From assembly GCA_009691685.1 (NCBI GenBank), contig SIAU01000001.1, forward strand, positions 54,780 through 118,779: 64,000 nucleotides of DNA. The letters are read 5' to 3'. Positions 56,753-64,000 of the stretch are shown piece after piece (the first letter of the stretch is position 1; every line of letters begins with the position of its first letter). The stretch comes from Opitutales bacterium. GTDB taxonomy: Bacteria > Verrucomicrobiota > Verrucomicrobiia > Opitutales > UBA953. The notes under the pieces were generated by a model. The model had not been told where the DNA came from. It searched no databases and worked only from the letters and a program-made list of their open reading frames with translations. Position numbers and translations under genes: made by a program.

Positions 56753-57241
56753 TTAGGCAGGCGTTTCTTCTTTTTGACGTTTGGCGTCGAGCAAACGAAC
56801 AAAGGAAGAGGCGGGCGTGGAGAAGAGTGAAAGGAGCTGTGCACGAATACCATCGAGCGAAGGCAACTTGGAAAGGGCTTCAACTTCGGCTTTCGAGAGA
56901 ACTTTGGAATCCAAAACACCTGCTTTAACTTCAAGTTTCTGGAAATCCTTAAAGAAAGTTACGAGAACTTTAGCCACCCCGGTTGGATTCTTTCCACCAG
57001 TGACTAAGGCCGTGTGACCCGATAAGTAGTTAGCGAGATCAGGAAGTTTAGCTTCTTTGGTAGCGATATTCAGAATGCTATTCTTAACGACGTGGTATTC
57101 GGCACCGTGAGCACGGAGTTGATCACGAACTGCGGTAGCATCTTTCACGGTGACGCCCGTGAAGTTAGCGATAAGAAGATAGTTAGAACTGGCCAACTGT
57201 GAGGCCACTTCATCAACGAGGAATTTTTTTTCAGCGCGCAT
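56753..57241 (-). CDS. rplJ: 50S ribosomal protein L10
   Basis: The 162-residue protein starts MRAEKKFLVDEVASQLASSNYLLIANFTGVTVKDATAVRDQLRAHGAEYHVVKNSILNIA and has the C-terminal helix that carries L7/L12 dimers (IRAQLLSLFSTPASSFVRLLDAKRQKE). It anchors the stalk to 23S rRNA. Only 34 bases separate it from rplA, which leaves little room for the usual L10 autoregulatory leader. Confidence 0.96.
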   Translation of the reverse strand: MRAEKKFLVDEVASQLASSNYLLIANFTGVTVKDATAVRDQLRAHGAEYHVVKNSILNIATKEAKLPDLANYLSGHTALVTGGKNPTGVAKVLVTFFKDFQKLEVKAGVLDSKVLSKAEVEALSKLPSLDGIRAQLLSLFSTPASSFVRLLDAKRQKEETPA

Positions 57242-57275
57242 GTTAGTTTGCTTTGAGGTTTATAGTTGGGGGTGA

Positions 57276-57983
57276 TTAGGCCGTGACTGCAGCCGCGTAG
57301 GGCTTGAGTTCGATACTCACACCAGGACTCATGGAAGCACTGAGGGTAAGTGATTTAATGAAACGACCGCCGGAAAAACCAGCAGGCTGAGATTTCACCA
57401 AGGCGGATAAGGCTACCGCAGCATTTTCAGAAAGCTGCTGAGCACTGAAAGATTTCTTACCCACGACGATCACGATGTTACCGGTCTTATCCATTTTGAA
57501 TTCAACACGGCCGGCTTTAACTTCCTTAATCGTCTTGGGAAGATCGTCGGAAACAGTTCCCGATTTAGGATTAGGCATTAAACCCTTAGGACCAAGAACG
57601 CGGGCTACTTGACGCACATCTTTCATCGCTGAGGTAGTGGAGATTGCGACATCGAAGTCGAGGAAGCCACCGTTAACCTTCGCAATTAAATCGGCGAGAC
57701 CAGCATAGTCGGCACCCGCATCGAGAGCTTCTTTAGCGTTTTCCGTAAAAGCTAAAACTTTAATTTTCTTACCGGAGCCATTAGGTAGAGAAACAGTACC
57801 CCGAACCATTTGGTCGGACTGTTTAGGATCTACGCCGAGGAAGGCGGAAATTTCGACGGTCTCGTCGAACTTAGCACCGGGCATCTTTTTAATGATTTCG
57901 GTGGCTTGGTTAATATCGTACTTTGCATTTAAGTCGGCGACTTGTAATGCAGCGCGATAGCGTTTGCTGTTTTTGGTTTTCAT
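57276..57983 (-). CDS. rplA: 50S ribosomal protein L1
   Basis: ATG 57983 gives a 235-residue protein ([34 protein letters not shown]); the 23 extra codons of the track ORF lie in the intergenic region. L1 features include [35 protein letters not shown] and [22 protein letters not shown]. It forms the mobile stalk at the tRNA exit. An AGGAG is found 13 bases before the ATG. Confidence 0.97.
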   Translation of the reverse strand: MKTKNSKRYRAALQVADLNAKYDINQATEIIKKMPGAKFDETVEISAFLGVDPKQSDQMVRGTVSLPNGSGKKIKVLAFTENAKEALDAGADYAGLADLIAKVNGGFLDFDVAISTTSAMKDVRQVARVLGPKGLMPNPKSGTVSDDLPKTIKEVKAGRVEFKMDKTGNIVIVVGKKSFSAQQLSENAAVALSALVKSQPAGFSGGRFIKSLTLSASMSPGVSIELKPYAAAVTA

Positions 57984-58044
57984 AGCGACTTGTGGTCTCC
58001 TGCGTGATGCAGTAATTTTTTGGTTTGGATATTGGGGGTGAAAA

Positions 58045-58470
58045 TTAGCCAACGACTTCGATACCCATGGAGCGCGCGGTACCCGCGATCATGCGGGCAG
58101 CGTTTTCAGGGTTCGTGGCATTTAAATCTTTTTTCTTCAACTCAACGATTTCGAGAAGTTGTTTCTTGGTAACCTTGCCGACTTTGTCGCGGTTAGGAAC
58201 AGCGGCACCACTCTCAATCTTCGCAGCCTTCTTCAGTAAGACGGAAGCGGGAGGAGACTTTAGGATGAAGGTGAAAGACTTATCTTGGAAAACGGAAATG
58301 ATTACTGGCAGAATCAAACCTGCTTGGTCTTTCGTACGAGCGTTGAACTCTTTACAAAAGGCCATGATGTTCACGCCCTTAGCCCCGAGAGCGGGACCAA
58401 CGGGAGGAGCTGGATTAGCGGCACCTGCAGGGAGCTGGAGCCTAATTTCGCCGATGACTTTCTTTGCCAT
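58045..58470 (-). CDS. rplK: 50S ribosomal protein L11
   Basis: The 141-residue protein has the L11 N-terminal domain [37 protein letters not shown], rich in the prolines contacted by thiopeptides. The rRNA-binding C-terminal domain has [53 protein letters not shown]. It lies between nusG and rplA in the standard order. The 32-base gap before it is too short for an E. coli-type L1-binding leader. Confidence 0.98.
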   Translation of the reverse strand: MAKKVIGEIRLQLPAGAANPAPPVGPALGAKGVNIMAFCKEFNARTKDQAGLILPVIISVFQDKSFTFILKSPPASVLLKKAAKIESGAAVPNRDKVGKVTKKQLLEIVELKKKDLNATNPENAARMIAGTARSMGIEVVG

Positions 58471-58502
58471 AGTAGTGTGTTAAAGTTTAGGGTTGGTAAA
58501 AA

Positions 58503-59084
58503 TTATTCGCGATCGTCGCGTTCAACTTGCCAGAACTCGAGTTCCACCGGAGCCGAGCGACCAAAAATATCCACGGAGACTTGGAGGCGGCCACGATCGT
58601 TGTCGATGGTGTCGATGGTTCCAGAAACGCTCTTGAAAGGTCCGTCTGTGATTTTGACGCGTTCGCCAATGTTGAAGCTGAGTTTAGGGACGACCTTATC
58701 AGCAGAATCGGCCATCTGTTGAATGATGGTGTTGATTTCCTCGGTGCGCAGTGGAGTGGGATTCATCCCACCAATGAGACCAGTGACACCGTCGGTTTTT
58801 TTGATAAAGTTCCAAGGTCCTTCTAACAGGGTGCCTTCGTCGTCGAATAAACGGGCACGAACAAAGAGGTAGGTTGGATACAACTTCATTTCGCTCTCAC
58901 GCTTTTTTCCATTACGGAAATCTTTGACTGTTTTTACAGGCATTAAGATTTCGGCGATGTAATCACCCATTTCTTGTTCCTTGATATTACGATCAATGGT
59001 GCGCTTCACCTTACCCTCGTTATTGGAGAGTGTTTGAATCGTGTACCAACGAAAATCAGCGGGAGAATTAATCATAGATATCAT
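58503..59084 (-). CDS. nusG: Transcription termination/antitermination factor NusG
   Basis: The protein is about 190 residues. The NGN domain starts at FRWYTIQTLSNNEGKVKRTIDRNI and includes the conserved LYPTYLFVRARL and GVTGLIGG. The C-terminal KOW domain has GERVKITDGPFKSVSGTIDTIDNDRGRLQVSVDIFGRSAPVELEFWQVE. NusG binds beta-prime and links polymerase to Rho or the ribosome. Start may be ATG 59084 or ATG 59075. It follows secE by 5 bases. Confidence 0.96.
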   Translation of the reverse strand: MISMINSPADFRWYTIQTLSNNEGKVKRTIDRNIKEQEMGDYIAEILMPVKTVKDFRNGKKRESEMKLYPTYLFVRARLFDDEGTLLEGPWNFIKKTDGVTGLIGGMNPTPLRTEEINTIIQQMADSADKVVPKLSFNIGERVKITDGPFKSVSGTIDTIDNDRGRLQVSVDIFGRSAPVELEFWQVERDDRE

Positions 59085-59089
59085 GGATA

Positions 59090-59296
59090 TTATCGGACCA
59101 ACTGGGTCGCGAATTGGACAAAGTTTGAGAGTGAAAAATCACAAAGGAAAACCACGGTACCCAAAAGAAAAATAGCAGCAATCACCACGAGTGTGGAGTC
59201 CACGAGTTCCTTCGCTGTAGGCCAAGTCGCCTTGACGAAAACCTCATTGAGGGTTTCGTTCCAGAAGGTGCGAAGGCGTCCGAGGAAGGCGAACAT
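59090..59296 (-). CDS. secE: Protein translocase subunit SecE
   Basis: The 68-residue single-helix form has an amphipathic segment with the conserved FWNETLNEVFVKATWPTAKELVDSTLVVIAAIFLLGTVVFLCDF, in which the WPT motif precedes the membrane helix (about 34-53). It clamps SecY in the inner membrane. It lies between tRNA-Trp and nusG, as in most bacteria. Confidence 0.95.
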   Translation of the reverse strand: MFAFLGRLRTFWNETLNEVFVKATWPTAKELVDSTLVVIAAIFLLGTVVFLCDFSLSNFVQFATQLVR

Positions 59297-59328
59297 GGTG
59301 GTGATGGGTGTGTTTTTTTAGGCGAGAG

Positions 59329-59404
59329 TGGCAGGACGGGAGGGAGTCGAACCCACAACCAACGGTTTTGGAGACCGCTACTCTGCCAATTGAGCTACCG
59401 TCCT
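59329..59404 (-). tRNA. tRNA-Trp (anticodon CCA)
   Basis: The reverse strand reads AGGACGGTAGCTCAATTGG..., with seven acceptor pairs (AGGACGG/CCGTCCT), anticodon stem GCGGT/ACCGT around loop CTCCAAA, hence anticodon CCA. The T-arm has GGTTCGACTCC, the discriminator is G as expected for tRNA-Trp, and CCA is encoded. Its place between tuf and secE is the conserved bacterial arrangement. Confidence 0.97.
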
Positions 59405-59427
59405 ATGATTTCGTTAGAAGTGACAAA

Positions 59428-59457
59428 TGCCGGGTACCTTTTTAGGGGACCTCGGCA
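59428..59457 (-). promoter_or_regulatory. Imperfect hairpin between tuf and tRNA-Trp
   Basis: On the reverse strand TGCCG-a-GGT pairs with ACC-CGGCA across a 13-base loop and is followed by TTTGTC. It may be a weak terminator or an RNase processing site that separates tuf mRNA from tRNA-Trp. The T-run is too short to call a terminator. Confidence 0.35.
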
Positions 59458-59482
59458 CCTTGTCGAAGCGTCTGGTTAGAGA

Positions 59483-60670
59483 TTACTTGATGATATCAAG
59501 GATCTGACCTGCGCCAATGGTCTTACCACCTTCGCGAAGCGCGAAGCGTTGGCCTTTTTCCATAGCGATTGGTTTTTGTAATTCGATGGTGATCGTGACG
59601 TTGTCACCAGGCATTACCATTTCAACCCCTTCAGGGAGGATAACGGTACCGGTAACGTCACAAGTTCCAAAGAAGAACTGAGGACGATAGTTATTGGTAA
59701 AGGAAGTGTGGCGGCCACCTTCGTCTTGTTTCAGAACGTAGATTTGTGCCTTACCATGAGTGTGAGGTTTGATTGAGCCAGTCTTCGCGAGAACTTGTCC
59801 GCGTTCGATTTGAGCTTTTTCAACACCACGAAGAAGGAGACCGACGTTGTCGCCAGCTTGACCTTGATCGAGTTCCTTACGGAACATTTCAACACCCGTA
59901 ACGGTTGTCTTGAGAGTATCGCGGAGACCGACGATTTCGATTTCTTCGCCGACCTTAACTACACCACGCTCAATACGACCAGTGGCAACAGTACCACGAC
60001 CCGTGATTGAGAAGACGTCTTCAACAGACATCATGAAAGGTTTGTCGGTTTCGCGCTTAGGCTCAGGAATTTCTGCGTCGAGAGCGTCGAGAAGATTTTG
60101 AATCGATTGTTCGCCTTCTGGGGTGCCTTCGAGGGCAGCCGTTGCGGAACCACGAACGATCTTAGCATTGTCGCCATCATACTGATATTTATTCAGTAAG
60201 TCGCGAACTTCCATTTCAACGAGATCGATAAGATCAGGTTCGGAAAGGTCTACTTTGTTTAACCATACAACAATCTTAGGAACGCCGACCTGACGTGCGA
60301 GGAGGATGTGCTCCTTAGTTTGTGGCATCACACCGTCAGCAGCGGATACAACGAGAATCGCTCCATCCATTTGCGCAGCACCGGTGATCATGTTCTTCAC
60401 GAAGTCAGCGTGGCCTGGGCAATCGACGTGTGCGTAGTGACGATTGGTAGATTCGTACTCAACGTGCGACACAGAGATGGTCACAGTTTTTGTAGCGTCA
60501 CGAACCGTACCACCCTTGGTGATTTCGGCGTAGGACTTGGTCTCAGCGAGACCTTTACGTGCCTGAACGGCAACGATAGCAGCAGTGGTGGTAGACTTAC
60601 CATGGTCAATGTGACCGATAGTGCCGACATTCACGTGAGGCTTAGTGCGATTGAACTTCTCTTTTGCCAT
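59483..60670 (-). CDS. tuf: Elongation factor Tu
   Basis: The 395-residue GTPase delivers aminoacyl-tRNA to the ribosome. It has [14 protein letters not shown] (G1), the switch I region [23 protein letters not shown] with an altered GITI segment (VTISV), [21 protein letters not shown] (G3), NKVDL (G4) and GSATAAL (G5). Domains 2 and 3 end in [17 protein letters not shown]. It lies between tRNA-Thr and tRNA-Trp, as in the classical tufB locus. No Shine-Dalgarno is visible; the leader before the ATG is rich in CCA. Confidence 0.98.
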   Translation of the reverse strand: MAKEKFNRTKPHVNVGTIGHIDHGKSTTTAAIVAVQARKGLAETKSYAEITKGGTVRDATKTVTISVSHVEYESTNRHYAHVDCPGHADFVKNMITGAAQMDGAILVVSAADGVMPQTKEHILLARQVGVPKIVVWLNKVDLSEPDLIDLVEMEVRDLLNKYQYDGDNAKIVRGSATAALEGTPEGEQSIQNLLDALDAEIPEPKRETDKPFMMSVEDVFSITGRGTVATGRIERGVVKVGEEIEIVGLRDTLKTTVTGVEMFRKELDQGQAGDNVGLLLRGVEKAQIERGQVLAKTGSIKPHTHGKAQIYVLKQDEGGRHTSFTNNYRPQFFFGTCDVTGTVILPEGVEMVMPGDNVTITIELQKPIAMEKGQRFALREGGKTIGAGQILDIIK

Positions 60671-60716
60671 AATATTTTTTGTTGAGGAGGTGGTTGGTGG
60701 TGGTGGTGGAAAGTGG

Positions 60717-60792
60717 TGGAGCCCCCGAACGGATTTGAACCGTCGACCTCGTCCTTACCAAGGACGCGCTCTGCCAACTGAGCTACAGGGGC
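60717..60792 (-). tRNA. tRNA-Thr (anticodon GGT)
   Basis: The reverse strand reads GCCCCTGTAGCTCAGTTGG..., with acceptor stem GCCCCTG/CGGGGGC (one T-G pair) and anticodon stem CGTCC/GGACG around loop TTGGTAA, so the anticodon is GGT. The T-arm has GGTTCAAATCC, the discriminator is T and CCA is encoded. It lies 46 bases before tuf and probably leads the whole tuf-rpoC transcript. Confidence 0.97.
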
Positions 60793-60829
60793 GAACCGTC
60801 AACGCAATTTGGACGTCAAGGGAAGGGTT

Positions 60830-60861
60830 TGAATGCCAATCGATTTGCCCATCGTCAAGCG
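60830..60861 (-). promoter_or_regulatory. Candidate promoter of the tRNA-Thr-tuf operon
   Basis: On the reverse strand CGC-TTGACG (60861-60853) is followed after 17 bases by CATTCA (60835-60830). The -35 box is good and carries the CGC prefix also seen at nusA; the -10 box is poor. Transcription would begin about 30 bases before the tRNA 5' end. Confidence 0.35.
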
Positions 60862-60896
60862 GTTTTTTTACCTTCTTTTAACCCAAGGTTTCAACC

Positions 60897-61667
60897 TCAG
60901 GGACCGATCACCAAACGGTAAAATCCGGGAGCCAACAGACGACCCCAGTCCATCGACGAACTCCACTGTTTTACCTCATTATCGAGCTCAACATCCCCCG
61001 AAGACCTCAATAATCGAGCCTGTGACTGCATTCCCATCGAATCTAAGGCAATTAAAAGCTCTAAATTTGTATAAAGTGGGGCTAATTTATCACTATTTAT
61101 GGGATTATTTCCTAATAATTTGATTTTAATCGGTAATTTACCGCTTAAAATTGGCTTATTTGCCCCACTTACAGGATAAACTTCGTATAAACCACTCCTA
61201 GGCTCCATCGAGTTTTGGGACAAATTGGCAGAGCCCATCGAAGCGAAGGGTTGGATATCTTTGAGGGGTATAGCCTGGTAGGCACTGGGGGCCTGAGATT
61301 TTTCTGTCTCCAAAGGCAGATCGAGCGGACGGTTCGGATTAAAACGAAATTGAGGGCCGAAGCCAGGTAGCGGAGCATCTTCCACTTGAATGGTCTCGGA
61401 TGAAGACGCGACTCGGCGCTCTGTCGTGGTCGCTGGTAAATAAATCACTGAAGCATCCAGTAAACTCTCGTTTTCAGCCAACGCACTTCCTTTAGGTAAA
61501 AGTTGAACCGGGTGAGCCAATGATTCGGCGCGCGGATAGACCCTCGCTTGCGGTTTGAAAATAATCAGCGAAATAAAAAATAAAATGCCCACTACGAGGG
61601 TGGCACGACGGGTGATGGGCGGCACTTGACCACCGGTTAATTCGCGAATGGAACGGAGTAAGCGCAT
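60897..61667 (-). CDS. Membrane-anchored periplasmic protein with TonB-C-like end
   Basis: I do not recognise this 256-residue protein as a named family. It has a basic N-terminus and one membrane helix (about 22-40, VVGILFFISLIIFK), then a Pro/Ser/Thr-rich stretch. The C-terminal 80 residues include LEILL-like strand ELLIALDSMGMQSQARLLRSSGDVELDNEVKQWSSSMDWGRLLAPGFYRLVIGP, whose spacing resembles the TonB C-terminal fold (strand, SSGxxxLD, helix, strand). Its ATG overlaps the htrA stop by one base (TAATG), so the two are translationally coupled. No ExbB/ExbD genes are near. Confidence 0.6.
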   Translation of the reverse strand: MRLLRSIRELTGGQVPPITRRATLVVGILFFISLIIFKPQARVYPRAESLAHPVQLLPKGSALAENESLLDASVIYLPATTTERRVASSSETIQVEDAPLPGFGPQFRFNPNRPLDLPLETEKSQAPSAYQAIPLKDIQPFASMGSANLSQNSMEPRSGLYEVYPVSGANKPILSGKLPIKIKLLGNNPINSDKLAPLYTNLELLIALDSMGMQSQARLLRSSGDVELDNEVKQWSSSMDWGRLLAPGFYRLVIGP

Positions 61668-62797
61668 TAATTACCCGGAGCGCGCTCCGACACGGTAATG
61701 TTCACGAGAGAGTTCGCGCCGTTTCTAACCATTGATAGTTGCATGACTTCGCCAGGTTTACGTCGAGCAATGATCATACGCAATTCATTCCAACTCTCAA
61801 ACGACTTACCGTCCACGGCGGTGATGATATCATCTTTACGCAAGCCACCACGAAATGCCGGCGAGCCTTCGGCGACTTCCGTAATGCGGACGGCACCATT
61901 ATTTAACATCAGCTTCTTCGCTGTAACCGTCTCAACATCTTCGCCAAATAATCCTAAAAATCCGCGCGTGACTTTACCAGTATTGGCTAAATCTAAAGCC
62001 ACCCCGGAAATCAAATTAGCCGGAATTGAAAAGCCGATACCGATGTTTCCACCCTGCCCGCTGGCGGTGCGTATCATGGTATTCATCCCAATAATTCTAC
62101 CCTCAAAATCAATCAGCGGACCTCCCGAGTTACCAACATTAATCGACGCGTCTGTTTGAATAAAATCTTGATAAGCCAGGCCGACTCCAGTGTCGGATCG
62201 ACTGAGACCCGAAACAATTCCGGATGTCACCGTCATGCCGACACCTAAAGGATTCCCAATGGCAAAAACGATATCACCCACCCGGCATTTATCGCTGTCT
62301 GCAAATCGTGCGAACGGAAGATTTTTTTCGTTAATTTTTAATACAGCGATATCCGTCTTCTCATCTACACCCAAGACCTGCGCTTTAAATTCTCTCTTAT
62401 CGGAAAGCGTCACATAGGCCGCCTTCGCAATCGATATTGCACCCGTACGATCATCGCTGACTAAAACAACGTGGCGATTGGTAATAATATAACCGTTGGA
62501 GTTCACAATCGTACCAGAACCCAAACCCACGAAGGCCTGCACTTCGCCCGTTTGCGAATCCACTTTCAACTGTTTTAAATCTTCAGCGGTTAAACGACCG
62601 CGCAAACGACGAACAATTTCCGTAGGAATAGTTTTAGCGATTCGAATACTCACTACCGCTGGAGTTATTTGTGATAACATGTCGGCGTAGCTTGCTCCAG
62701 CTCGTGAACGATTTAGATCGCGCGCGTCGGTTTCAAAAGACACCCCCGCAAAAACGCATGCGGGCAATAATAAGATGGCGGCAAACAGACGGCTCAT
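61667..62797 (-). CDS. HtrA/DegP-family trypsin-like serine protease with one PDZ domain
   Basis: The 376-residue protein has a signal peptide (MSRLFAAILLLPACVFAG). The protease domain carries the full triad: H109 in ITNRHV, D149 in KTDIAVL and S224 in GNSGGPL. One PDZ domain follows (GAVRITEVAEGSPAFRGGLRKDDIITAVDGKSFESWNEL). An extra segment (residues 55-90) between the first strands corresponds to the LA-type loop. It acts in periplasmic quality control. GGCTTGCC starts 38 bases before the ATG and TATCAA lies 13 bases before it. Confidence 0.93.
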   Translation of the reverse strand: MSRLFAAILLLPACVFAGVSFETDARDLNRSRAGASYADMLSQITPAVVSIRIAKTIPTEIVRRLRGRLTAEDLKQLKVDSQTGEVQAFVGLGSGTIVNSNGYIITNRHVVLVSDDRTGAISIAKAAYVTLSDKREFKAQVLGVDEKTDIAVLKINEKNLPFARFADSDKCRVGDIVFAIGNPLGVGMTVTSGIVSGLSRSDTGVGLAYQDFIQTDASINVGNSGGPLIDFEGRIIGMNTMIRTASGQGGNIGIGFSIPANLISGVALDLANTGKVTRGFLGLFGEDVETVTAKKLMLNNGAVRITEVAEGSPAFRGGLRKDDIITAVDGKSFESWNELRMIIARRKPGEVMQLSMVRNGANSLVNITVSERAPGN

Positions 62798-62839
62798 GCG
62801 TCTATTGATAAGACTTCAGGGATTCAAGGCAAGCCGACC

Positions 62840-64000
62840 TCAACGAGCCATCGTAAACCCACCACCCGGAGGGGTGGGCTCTGCTTCATCGCTTTCTTTA
62901 TTAAAGCGCATCGAGAAAAGTTTCGTCACACCACGTTCCTGCATCGTCGCACCAAAAATCGTATCAGCCGCTGAGACCGTACGCTTATTGTGCGTAATCA
63001 CTAAGAATTGAGAGAATTTAGTGAAGTCTCTTAATATGTCAGTAAATCGACCGACATTGGTGTCGTCGAGCGGAGCGTCTAATTCGTCCAACACGCAAAG
63101 CGGTGAAGGCTTCACCATGTAGATACCAAAGAGTAAGGCCACGGCGGTCATCGTGCGTTGACCACCCGAGAGTAAAGAAATGCCTCTTAACTTTGTACCC
63201 GGAGGCTGAGCAATAATTTCGATGCCACTTTCAAGGGGGTCTTCCGCTTGCACTAATTGTAAGTCGGCAAATCCGCCGACGAATAAGCGGTCGAAGGTAA
63301 ATTTGAAGTTCTTGCGAATTTGCTCAAAGGTTTCCGTAAATAAGCGGAGCGAAGTTTCATTGAGCTCGTTAATGGCTTTGGTGAGTTCTTCTTTCGCCTT
63401 CCATAAATCGTCACTTTGCTTCGTTAAGAAATCGTGACGGTCGCGCAGAGAAGAATATTCTTCGACAGCGACCAAATTAATTGAGCCCATTCCGGCCATA
63501 CGCTCACGCAGTTGGGAAATTTCACGGACTAAGGGTGGCCAATCCGCGGATTCAATATTTTTGAGGTCATCCTCGGTGGGTTGGCCGCGTTGGACTGAAG
63601 CTTCCTTCACCGGCTGGACTTCACCCTCCTCAGCCTCTTCTAAATCATCAAAGCCCGCAGCACCTTCAGGCTCACCATCCGCCCACCATAATTCAATGCG
63701 CCAATCCACCTTAGCCACATCGGTCTGGTGGTCGGATAAAACTTTTTCTGAAATAAAATTACACTGCGAACTCTGTTCCGCGAGAGAAACTTCGTAAGAC
63801 TTGAGTTGGTTCTCGGTTTGGCGGAGGCGTTCACGATCAACGGATAATACACGGTCTTCCGATTCTAAAACAGAATCTTTCTGACTTAATTCATCACGCA
63901 GACCTGCCAGAGCGTTAGTTGAAGTTTCAATTTCGCCGGCGAGACGCTGAGAGTTTTCCCGAGCCGTTTGCGCCTGAGCTTTTAATTCGGCAATCGCGCG
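62840..64000 (-). CDS. smc: Chromosome segregation protein SMC, C-terminal part (gene runs off the window)
   Basis: The reading frame stays open from the stop at 62840 to the window edge; the track start at 63718 is an internal GTG. The visible part has coiled-coil sequence near the edge. The C-terminal ATPase half has LSGGQRTMTAVALLFGIYMVKPSPLCVLDELDAPLDDTNVGRFTDIL (signature plus Walker B) and FLVITHNKRTVSAADTIFGATMQERGVTKLFSMRF. The preceding FDRLFVGGFADLQLVQAEDPLESGIEI is the usual SMC core. A Glu-rich insertion (DDLEEAEEGEVQPVKEASVQRGQ) lies in the coil. SMC condenses and separates chromosomes. The N-terminal ATPase half and hinge lie outside. Confidence 0.95.
   Translation of the reverse strand, partial: RAIAELKAQAQTARENSQRLAGEIETSTNALAGLRDELSQKDSVLESEDRVLSVDRERLRQTENQLKSYEVSLAEQSSQCNFISEKVLSDHQTDVAKVDWRIELWWADGEPEGAAGFDDLEEAEEGEVQPVKEASVQRGQPTEDDLKNIESADWPPLVREISQLRERMAGMGSINLVAVEEYSSLRDRHDFLTKQSDDLWKAKEELTKAINELNETSLRLFTETFEQIRKNFKFTFDRLFVGGFADLQLVQAEDPLESGIEIIAQPPGTKLRGISLLSGGQRTMTAVALLFGIYMVKPSPLCVLDELDAPLDDTNVGRFTDILRDFTKFSQFLVITHNKRTVSAADTIFGATMQERGVTKLFSMRFNKESDEAEPTPPGGGFTMAR

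Noticed and set aside
60684-60706. CCA/CCT-rich repeat in the tuf leader
   Set aside because: Simple low-complexity sequence; on the mRNA it is the complement of a Shine-Dalgarno rather than one, and no structure was found.

Overview
The window is a gene-dense stretch of a bacterial chromosome, mostly core genes, with no sign of transposons, prophage or CRISPR. The best guess for the host is a Verrucomicrobiota member, perhaps class Opitutae. Reasons: a diderm envelope (Mpl, Wza-like export protein, outer-membrane barrel, lipoprotein), a PEP-CTERM secreted metalloprotease, FabV, and McsA/McsB/ClpC in a Gram-negative background. This placement is inference from gene content; no rRNA is present. 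Genes are tightly packed, many overlap by 4 bases (ATGA/GTGA), several starts are GTG, Shine-Dalgarno sequences are scarce, and no gene-free gap exceeds about 300 bases.

Layout. 1-5.9 kb: truncated argS; sufT-hemW; the leftward group rpoZ-smpB-trmL-DUF3050; dgkA and rpmB around a shared terminator. 5.9-16.6 kb: a PLP aminotransferase diverging from the rightward run fabV-parA-mfd-surA-like-malQ, met by ettA. 16.6-20.9 kb: nusA-infB-rbfA behind a promoter and attenuator-like hairpin, with no rimP. 20.9-29.5 kb: a block that splits the usual nusA...ribF cluster. It holds mcsA-mcsB, a ketosynthase/ACP pair, tRNA-Ala, a DEDDy exonuclease, the PEP-CTERM metalloprotease, a small Cys/Asp/Lys-rich membrane protein, DUF423 and clpC. 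29.5-32.2 kb: the cluster resumes with nrnA-truB-ribF. 32.2-43.2 kb: mpl, hpf, an SDR, recN-yggS, a LysR regulator, two uncharacterised proteins, sppA and an M48 lipoprotein peptidase. 43.2-47.8 kb: exopolysaccharide export genes (beta-barrel, Wza-like, BY-kinase). 47.9-60.8 kb: the classical block tRNA-Thr-tuf-tRNA-Trp-secE-nusG-rplK-rplA-rplJ-rplL-rpoB-rpoC. 60.9-64 kb: a TonB-C-like protein with an HtrA protease, and the C-terminal part of smc running off the window.

Functionally the window is dominated by transcription and translation (RNA polymerase core and omega, NusA, NusG, IF-2, EF-Tu, SmpB, HPF, EttA, Mfd) and by protein quality control (McsA/McsB/ClpC, HtrA, SppA, M48, SurA-like). 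The most unusual points are: (1) an RpoC that lacks all four cysteines of the second zinc site and carries a tandem duplication of the module just before it; (2) a polysaccharide tyrosine kinase with a cytoplasmic 65-residue Gly-Tyr repeat tail; (3) an arginine-phosphorylation system without CtsR, plus a possible leader peptide overlapping the clpC start; (4) a recurring CGCTTG(A/C)C element placed about 37-40 bases before several start codons, which suggests near-leaderless mRNAs.
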